Source of the DNA: an uncultured Roseibium sp.
GTDB taxonomy: Bacteria; Pseudomonadota; Alphaproteobacteria; Rhizobiales; Stappiaceae
Length of the DNA stretch: 64,000 bases
Assembly: GCF_947496995.1 (NCBI RefSeq)
Contig: NZ_CANMFD010000002.1
Location: forward strand, 186,001-250,000
Reading direction: 5' to 3'
This document shows positions 61,147-64,000 of the stretch, piece after piece; within the stretch, counting starts at the first letter, position 1; each line of letters begins with the position of its first letter. Below the pieces are notes generated by a model. The model was not told the DNA's origin. It saw only the letters and a list, made by a program, of their open reading frames with translations, and did not search any database. The position numbers were made by a program, and so were the translations under genes.

Positions 61147-63018
61147 ATGCGTTTCTTCAGAGTTACCGAGTATCTTTTTGAATACTGCAGCATCCGGCCG
61201 CTTGCCTTGATGTCGGCACTTCTTTGCGTGGCATCGGGGTTGCTTCCCGCATTTGCGGCAGATGAAGACATTCCATGGACCCATGCCATTTCAATGCATG
61301 GTTCCCCTGCCCTCGGTCCCGACGAGCCGTTCCCATACGCCAACACAGAAGCCCCGAAGGGTGGATCCATCACCCTCGGTGTGCAAGGCACTTTCGACAG
61401 TCTGAATTCCTTCATCGTTCAGGGAGGCTGGACCTCGGCGCGCGGCATGCGCGAACGGGAAATGGGCAACAACATCCTGGAAAGCCTGATGGTACGCTCC
61501 CACGCGGAGCCCTTTTCGCTTTACGGACTGCTGGCTCAACGGGTGCGCATGCCCGATAGCCGCGAATGGATCGAGTTCGAGCTCAATCCGGATGCGAAGT
61601 TCTCGGACGGGTCTCCCGTGACCGTTGAAGACGTTATCTTTTCTCTCGATGTCATTCGCGACAAGGGCCGCCCGCCTTTCCGGAACTGGTATGCGTCTAT
61701 TGTCGACAAGCAGATAACCGGACCCAATCGGCTCAAGCTGGTGTTCGAAAACGGCGACAACAGGGAATTGCCGTTGCTGATCTCTCTGGCGCCGATCTAT
61801 TCCAGCAAACACACCGACGCAGAGACTTTCGACAAGTCCTCCCTGAACCCGCCGGTCGGCTCCGGTCCCTACACGTTCAAGACAATTGAGCCAGGCCGGG
61901 TGGTCGTCTACGAGAAAAATCCCGATTACTGGGCGAAAGACCTCCCTGTCAAAGCCGGGTTCGACAATTTCGATGAGATCCGCGTCGAGTATTTCCGCGA
62001 TCAGACCACGCTGCAGGAGGCGTTCAAGAAAGGTCTCGTCCAGGCGCTGCAATTTCGCGATCCGGCTCGCTGGGCGACCGGGTTCAATTTTCCCGCCGCC
62101 GAGAATGGTGATGTCGTGAAACTCGACGTGCCGCTCGGTGTCCCTGCGGCGATGCAAGGCATCGCCTTCAACACACGGCGGGAGCAGCTGAGCGACCCGA
62201 ACGTGCGCAAGGCTTTGCGTATGCTGTTCGATTTCGAATGGGTCAACCGCAATCTCTATCATGGACTCTATACGCGCACGGCCGGCTATTGGGACAATTC
62301 AGAGCTGTCGTCGATTGGCCGTCCTGCCAGCGCGCGGGAAAAAGAGCTGCTTGCGCCGTTTCCCGAGGCTGTCGATCCGGAGGTCATGGCCGGAACGTGG
62401 CGTCCGGCCGATGCAGATGGCTCCGGACGGGACAGGAAGGTGCTGCGGGCGGCACTGGCTGAATTCAACAAGGCCGGATACGGCTTGAAAGACCGGAAGC
62501 TGGTTCACCAAGAAACCGGTGAGCCGCTGGCCTTCGAAATCCTTGCCAAAAACGAGGACGAGGAGAAACTTGCGCTCACCTATATCCGCACGCTGGAACT
62601 TCTGGGGATCGACGCGAATGTCCGCAGTGTCGATCCTTCCCAATTCGAAGATCGCAGAACGAAGCGCGATTTCGACATGGTGTTCAACACATGGACCGCA
62701 TCGCTTTCTCCCGGGGCGGAACAGTATGGACGCTGGTCGTCAAAGGCCGCGGATGCCGAAGGGTCCTTCAATTTCGTGGGCGCCAAGGACCCGGCCATCG
62801 ACGCCCTCATCGATGCGATTGTCGGAGCCCGCAGCCGCGAGGAGTTCGTGGACGCCGTGCGCGCCTTCGATCGTGTTCTGATTTCAGGTGCTTATGCCGT
62901 TCCCCTGTATCACGTATCCGACGACTGGGTCGCCTATTGGACCCAGGTTTCACCGCCCCCGACGCATTCCCTCTATGGACACGAATACGACACGTGGTGG
63001 TCTTCCACGGCACGTTAA
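61147..63018 (+). CDS. ABC transporter substrate-binding protein, family 5 (YejA-like)
   Basis: Large periplasmic binding protein of 623 residues with a signal peptide ending LLPAFAADED. It matches the YejA/peptide-binding subgroup: ISMHGSPALGPDEPFPYANTEAPKGG, LNSFIVQGG, PVGSGPYTF and PDYWAKDLPVKAG. Members bind oligopeptides or microcin-like compounds. GTG 61141 is an alternative start two codons upstream. No permease is adjacent; the next gene is an acyl-CoA-synthetase-like protein 24 nt away, an unusual neighbour. Confidence 0.87.
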   Translation: MRFFRVTEYLFEYCSIRPLALMSALLCVASGLLPAFAADEDIPWTHAISMHGSPALGPDEPFPYANTEAPKGGSITLGVQGTFDSLNSFIVQGGWTSARGMREREMGNNILESLMVRSHAEPFSLYGLLAQRVRMPDSREWIEFELNPDAKFSDGSPVTVEDVIFSLDVIRDKGRPPFRNWYASIVDKQITGPNRLKLVFENGDNRELPLLISLAPIYSSKHTDAETFDKSSLNPPVGSGPYTFKTIEPGRVVVYEKNPDYWAKDLPVKAGFDNFDEIRVEYFRDQTTLQEAFKKGLVQALQFRDPARWATGFNFPAAENGDVVKLDVPLGVPAAMQGIAFNTRREQLSDPNVRKALRMLFDFEWVNRNLYHGLYTRTAGYWDNSELSSIGRPASAREKELLAPFPEAVDPEVMAGTWRPADADGSGRDRKVLRAALAEFNKAGYGLKDRKLVHQETGEPLAFEILAKNEDEEKLALTYIRTLELLGIDANVRSVDPSQFEDRRTKRDFDMVFNTWTASLSPGAEQYGRWSSKAADAEGSFNFVGAKDPAIDALIDAIVGARSREEFVDAVRAFDRVLISGAYAVPLYHVSDDWVAYWTQVSPPPTHSLYGHEYDTWWSSTAR

Positions 63019-63042
63019 TCGGACCAATGGACGAAAGAAAAA

Positions 63043-64000
63043 ATGAAAGTCACCCAAGAAAGTCTTTCCAAAGAGCATCATGACAGCGGAGCCTGGTCCG
63101 ATTTGCCGCTGGACGAACTCTTTCGGCAAACGGCGGCGGAACACCCGACACGCCTTGCGATTGCGGATGCGCCGGACCGTGAGGTCTGGACCGGGGGAGC
63201 CCCGCGCCAGGTGACCTATGAAGAGGCGGATCGTGAAATCGACCGCCTTGCGGCCTTCTACAGGACAGTGGGTCTTGCCACCGATCATGTCATAGGGGTG
63301 CAGGCTCCCAACACCGTGGACGCCGTGATTGCAATTCTCGCGGCTTTGCGCGCGGATCTGATCATCTCCCCCCTGCCGCTCCACTGGCGCCAGAAAAATG
63401 TGCTTGAGGCGCTCAATTCCATCGGTGCGAAGGGGTTCATTGCCGCCGATCGCGTCGAGACCAGAGACGTTGGTGTCGCTGCGCGGGACGTGGCGGGGGA
63501 CCTGTTTTCGCTGCGCTTCGTCTTTGGCCTCGGCAAGAACATTCCCGATGGTCTGATCGAACTCGGGCCGATGCTGGCGGAAATGGGTGATGGGCTCGAA
63601 TTCGAACCGAGTCAACGACCCGAGCCCGCCAATCACACGGCGACAATCTGCTGGAGCCGGAGCGGCGAGGAAAATGTTCCTGTCACCCGGTGCCACAATC
63701 ACTGGATTTCGGCCGCGCAGATGGTCATCGATGAGGCGCATATCGGCGAAGGGAGCAGCTTTCTGGTCCCTTATTCCCTCAGCGGTCTGACTGGACTTGG
63801 CGGTGGGCTGGTCCCCTGGCTGCGGACCGGAGGGACGTTGCATCTGCATCACCCCACGTCTCTTGCAAACCTGGCTACCCATGCCAACGACGTGAAGGCG
63901 GACGTGGTGATAACGCCCGGCCCGCTTGCCCAGACACTTGACCGGAAGCTGAGCGACCACAAGACCACGATACTGGCGGCCTGGAACATAGCTGCGCCAC
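63043..64000 (+). CDS. AMP-binding (acyl-CoA synthetase-like) protein, truncated by the window end
   Basis: Open to the last base, 319 codons visible. The N-terminus (DLPLDELFRQTAAEHPTRLAIAD, then QVTYEEADREIDRLAAFY) and VIGVQAPNTVDAVIAILAALRADLIISPLPLHW are characteristic of the adenylate-forming family. The phosphate-binding loop, usually TSGTTGxPKG, reads CWSRSGEENVPVTRCHNHW here, so the usual glycines, threonines and the lysine are replaced. Activity is therefore uncertain. The C-terminal domain lies beyond the window. ATG 63043 follows GAAAGAAAA, a weak ribosome site. Confidence 0.75.
   Translation, partial: MKVTQESLSKEHHDSGAWSDLPLDELFRQTAAEHPTRLAIADAPDREVWTGGAPRQVTYEEADREIDRLAAFYRTVGLATDHVIGVQAPNTVDAVIAILAALRADLIISPLPLHWRQKNVLEALNSIGAKGFIAADRVETRDVGVAARDVAGDLFSLRFVFGLGKNIPDGLIELGPMLAEMGDGLEFEPSQRPEPANHTATICWSRSGEENVPVTRCHNHWISAAQMVIDEAHIGEGSSFLVPYSLSGLTGLGGGLVPWLRTGGTLHLHHPTSLANLATHANDVKADVVITPGPLAQTLDRKLSDHKTTILAAWNIAAP

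Noticed and set aside
1..64000. CRISPR arrays, rRNA operons, insertion sequences, phage or integrase genes
   Set aside because: I looked for regularly spaced repeats, transposase- or integrase-like products and rRNA segments and saw none.

Overview
The window looks like chromosomal DNA of a marine-type alphaproteobacterium of the Rhizobiales, plausibly near Roseibium/Labrenzia/Stappia. That is an inference from gene content: a form I aerobic CO dehydrogenase cluster, phosphatidylcholine synthase (pcs), an IalB-family protein, the rlpA / D,D-carboxypeptidase / tmk / holB / tatD neighbourhood, and many ABC importers with dense ATGA overlaps. I see no rRNA, transposase, integrase, phage gene or CRISPR array. 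Both ends cut through genes.

Layout. (1) 1-7.3 kb, plus strand: a peptide-type ABC importer (binding protein, two permeases, two ATPases) ending in an alpha/beta hydrolase, then a TolB-like propeller protein. (2) 7.4-15.5 kb, minus strand: HIT protein, DUF3291-like protein, then a housekeeping block read as rlpA, a penicillin-binding D,D-carboxypeptidase homologue with altered active-site motifs, tmk, holB, tatD-like, a metallo-beta-lactamase-fold hydrolase and recX. (3) 15.5-16.4 kb: an intergenic stretch with a perfect CRP-type site, a correctly spaced -10 element, four consecutive hairpins and tRNA-Ser(TGA). (4) 16.6-27.4 kb, plus strand: an FAD/NAD(P)-binding protein, an MHYT-LytTR regulator and coxMSL-coxDEF, followed by a small membrane ORF. 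(5) 27.6-34.1 kb, plus strand: a guanidine-I riboswitch leading a guanidine ABC importer, a 2-oxoglutarate dioxygenase, an unknown protein, a guanidine-hydrolase-type ureohydrolase and a very histidine-rich protein. (6) 34.2-36.6 kb, minus: a GGDEF-EAL protein with a small secreted molybdopterin-fold-like protein. (7) 36.8-48.5 kb, minus: a ten-gene purine catabolism operon (uraH, xdhA, xdhB, xdhC, four-gene nucleoside-type ABC importer, puuD, uraD), preceded by a LysR gene. (8) 48.7-60.9 kb: quinone oxidoreductase, TerC, pcs, DUF2182, UbiH-like, DUF1801, AEC transporter, LpxL-like acyltransferase, malyl-CoA-lyase-like enzyme, HspQ, an SH3/MliC-like protein and an IalB-like protein. (9) 61.1-64 kb, plus: a second family-5 binding protein and a truncated acyl-CoA-synthetase-like gene.

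How it works together. The cox cluster would oxidise CO as supplementary energy. The guanidine locus would sense, import and hydrolyse guanidine to urea and ammonia, and the purine operon would import purines and oxidise them to allantoin, so regions 5 and 7 are both nitrogen-scavenging modules. No urease, urea carboxylase or allantoinase is present here. Strong hairpins follow three of the four ABC binding-protein genes and coxL, suggesting recurrent differential mRNA stability inside operons.

Most notable: the guanidine locus with a histidine-rich protein in place of recognisable HypA/HypB-type nickel chaperones; the CRP-site-plus-hairpin-array region before tRNA-Ser; the carboxypeptidase homologue lacking canonical SxN and KTG motifs; and a 24-bp dyad ahead of the purine operon. 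All functional statements come from reading the sequence; no database search was run.
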